From NCBI RefSeq assembly GCF_018398875.1, contig NZ_JAGWDK010000004.1, positions 186,001 to 250,000 on the forward strand: a stretch of DNA of 64,000 nucleotides. Direction: 5' to 3'. The translations under genes and the position numbers were made by a program. The notes under the pieces are model-generated. The model did not search any database. It was not told the DNA's origin and saw nothing but the letters and a program-made list of their open reading frames with translations. Every line of letters starts with the position of its first letter. The first letter of the stretch is position 1. This document shows positions 63,027-64,000 of the stretch, in pieces. The DNA is from Bradyrhizobium sp. sGM-13. Lineage in GTDB: Bacteria > Pseudomonadota > Alphaproteobacteria > Rhizobiales > Xanthobacteraceae.

Positions 63027-63391
63027 CGTTTGCACTCCCTTTGGCGGTTGCGCTCGTTGGCGCCGCTTATTGGGGCTCGTGTCCGCACGTGATCGGCGGC
63101 AACTTCGAAACCCGTAGCATGCGGGAATTTGGCATCCGCCCTGCTGTCGGGCAGCGTACGTGCCCGCCGCAGCGATTGTCAACGAGGTGTGCTGCCGGCT
63201 ACCGCACCGCGGCTGGCGGAGCGCGGGCATTCAGACCCGACGCCAACAGCCGGCGTAGGATGCATTGCAAGACGAGGAAAATTTACGAGTCTGACGGGCG
63301 GTCGGAGGTCGCGTCGACCAACCATCGGCCGTCGGACCGCCTGGAAATGAAGAGCAGCGACCGGCGGCGCGGACGCCGCCGGTCGAAGGTA
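63027..63391. other. 365-bp region between rpsR and the TAXI gene
   Basis: It holds the rpsR-side hairpin at 63358-63385, which separates the ribosomal and TRAP transcription units, and the promoter side of the TAXI operon, which I cannot place exactly. No coding frame is convincing. Confidence 0.5.
63358..63385 (-). terminator. Terminator-like hairpin downstream of rpsR
   Basis: CGACCGGCGGCG-CGGA-CGCCGCCGGTCG: a 12-bp perfect stem beginning seven bases after the rpsR stop. In the minus direction it is followed by CTGCTCTTCATTTCC, which is pyrimidine rich. Likely end of the rpsF-rpsR transcript. Confidence 0.65.
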
Positions 63392-63631
63392 TTAGCGAAT
63401 GACGTAGGGCAAGAGGCCGAGGAAACGCGAGCGCTTGATGGCGCGCGCGAGTTCACGCTGCTTCTTGGCGGAGACGGCGGTGATGCGGCTCGGCACGATC
63501 TTGCCGCGCTCGGAGACGTAACGCATCAACAGCTTGGAATCCTTGTAGTCGATCTTCGGCGCATTCGGACCCGTGAACGGGCAGGTCTTGCGGCGACGGA
63601 AAAACGGACGGCGTGCACCAGCTTCAGCCAT
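63392..63631 (-). CDS. rpsR: 30S ribosomal protein S18
   Basis: A 79-residue S18: [60 protein letters not shown] and [12 protein letters not shown], complete and of standard length. It lies five bases after rpsF on the same strand. In this family rpsF-rpsR is normally followed by DUF2232 and rplI; here a terminator and the TRAP genes follow instead. Confidence 0.98.
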   Translation of the reverse strand: MAEAGARRPFFRRRKTCPFTGPNAPKIDYKDSKLLMRYVSERGKIVPSRITAVSAKKQRELARAIKRSRFLGLLPYVIR

Positions 63632-63636
63632 AATTC

Positions 63637-64000
63637 TTACTCCTCTACCGCTGCAGCTTCGTCTTCACGCGGACGGCGCGGGCCACGGTCGCCGCGGAAG
63701 CCGCCGCCTTCACGATCGCCACGGAAGCCGCCTTCGCGGTCGCCGCGGAAACCGCCGCCGCGATCGTCGCGCTCGCGGTCACGATCGGCCTTGCGCATCA
63801 TCGCCGAGGGACCTTCCTCGTGCTCTTCGACGCGGACGGTGAGATAGCGGATGACGTCTTCAGAGATCCGCTCCTGCCGCTCGATCTCGGTGACCGCGGC
63901 AGACGGCGCATCGATGTTCATCAGCACGAAATATGCTTTGCGATTCTTGTTCATGCGATAGGTGAGGGAGCGTACGCCCCAGTTCTCGGTCTTGGTGACC
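63637..64000 (-). CDS. rpsF: 30S ribosomal protein S6, N-terminus beyond window edge
   Basis: The frame stays open through 64000: the last in-window codons read [20 protein letters not shown], the standard middle of S6, so about 40 N-terminal residues lie outside. The visible core continues [20 protein letters not shown] and [20 protein letters not shown]. After the core is a long Arg/Gly/Asp-rich tail with three FRGDR-type repeats ([10 protein letters not shown]), a rhizobial feature, ending in an acidic stretch. Any shorter call starting at Met in MNKNRK would cut a conserved domain. Confidence 0.95.
   Translation of the reverse strand, partial: VTKTENWGVRSLTYRMNKNRKAYFVLMNIDAPSAAVTEIERQERISEDVIRYLTVRVEEHEEGPSAMMRKADRDRERDDRGGGFRGDREGGFRGDREGGGFRGDRGPRRPREDEAAAVEE

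Overview
The window reads as chromosomal DNA of a high-GC alphaproteobacterium of the Bradyrhizobium / Rhodopseudomonas group (Nitrobacteraceae). The grounds are dense coding with GC-rich third positions, the family-level look of nearly every protein, a complete livGFKHM branched-chain amino acid transporter, an orfA-pit phosphate locus, DUF2232 beside rplI, and short palindromic intergenic repeats of the 'CCCATACGCCGCGG' kind. No prophage, integrase, transposase, CRISPR, tRNA or rRNA was seen. The species assignment is inference from memory of families, not from a search.

Layout. 1-6000: edge of a methyltransferase gene and an Rrf2 regulator, then a minus-strand set VOC protein - cupin - CcdA - thioredoxin-like protein, divergent from an OhrR-like MarR regulator followed by an SDR and a GNAT. 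6000-12300: small-molecule and stress genes (two SRPBCC proteins, a class III cyclase, an ArsR-SRPBCC-DUF899 operon with twin operators, an IclR regulator, a flavodoxin-like oxidoreductase, a glycolipid-binding-domain protein). 12400-19400: Lin0512 protein with an IlvD/Edd dehydratase, a 2H phosphoesterase, HAD, SDR, a frameshifted glutathione S-transferase, an unusual DsbB with a DUF5993 peptide, an ArsC/Spx-like protein and a PAS_5-type protein.

19700-38700: livGFKHM; DUF47-pit under a PHO box; sugE behind a guanidine-II (mini-ykkC) riboswitch, divergent from prfC; enoyl-CoA hydratase and TetR; NnrU; panB with an acyl-CoA ligase; yfgM - lipoprotein - der - MFS exporter. 38800-40050 is an orphan LivK paralogue.

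40300-64000 is mainly minus strand and holds the conserved alphaproteobacterial series rpsF-rpsR ... DUF2232-rplI ... dnaB ... alr ... radA-cvpA-purF, read from right to left. Accessory genes are interspersed: a TAXI-type TRAP transporter between rpsR and DUF2232, a TetR-thioesterase pair, cyclopropane synthase and a heme-motif protein between rplI and dnaB, and xthA, TauE, SPFH and adenylate cyclase between alr and radA.

The most rewarding non-coding signals are the riboswitch at 26581-26630, the paired MarR and ArsR operators, the PHO box at 24526-24543, a 19-bp TetR palindrome, a REPIN-like 125-bp inverted repeat at 41130-41254, and two hairpins that bracket the TRAP module. I found no clear new multi-gene defence or mobile system. 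The best candidates for something under-described are a five-helix DsbB with a displaced cysteine pair, the OhrR-like regulator wired to a VOC/cupin/CcdA/thioredoxin set, and a 30-residue membrane peptide translationally coupled to the TRAP permease.
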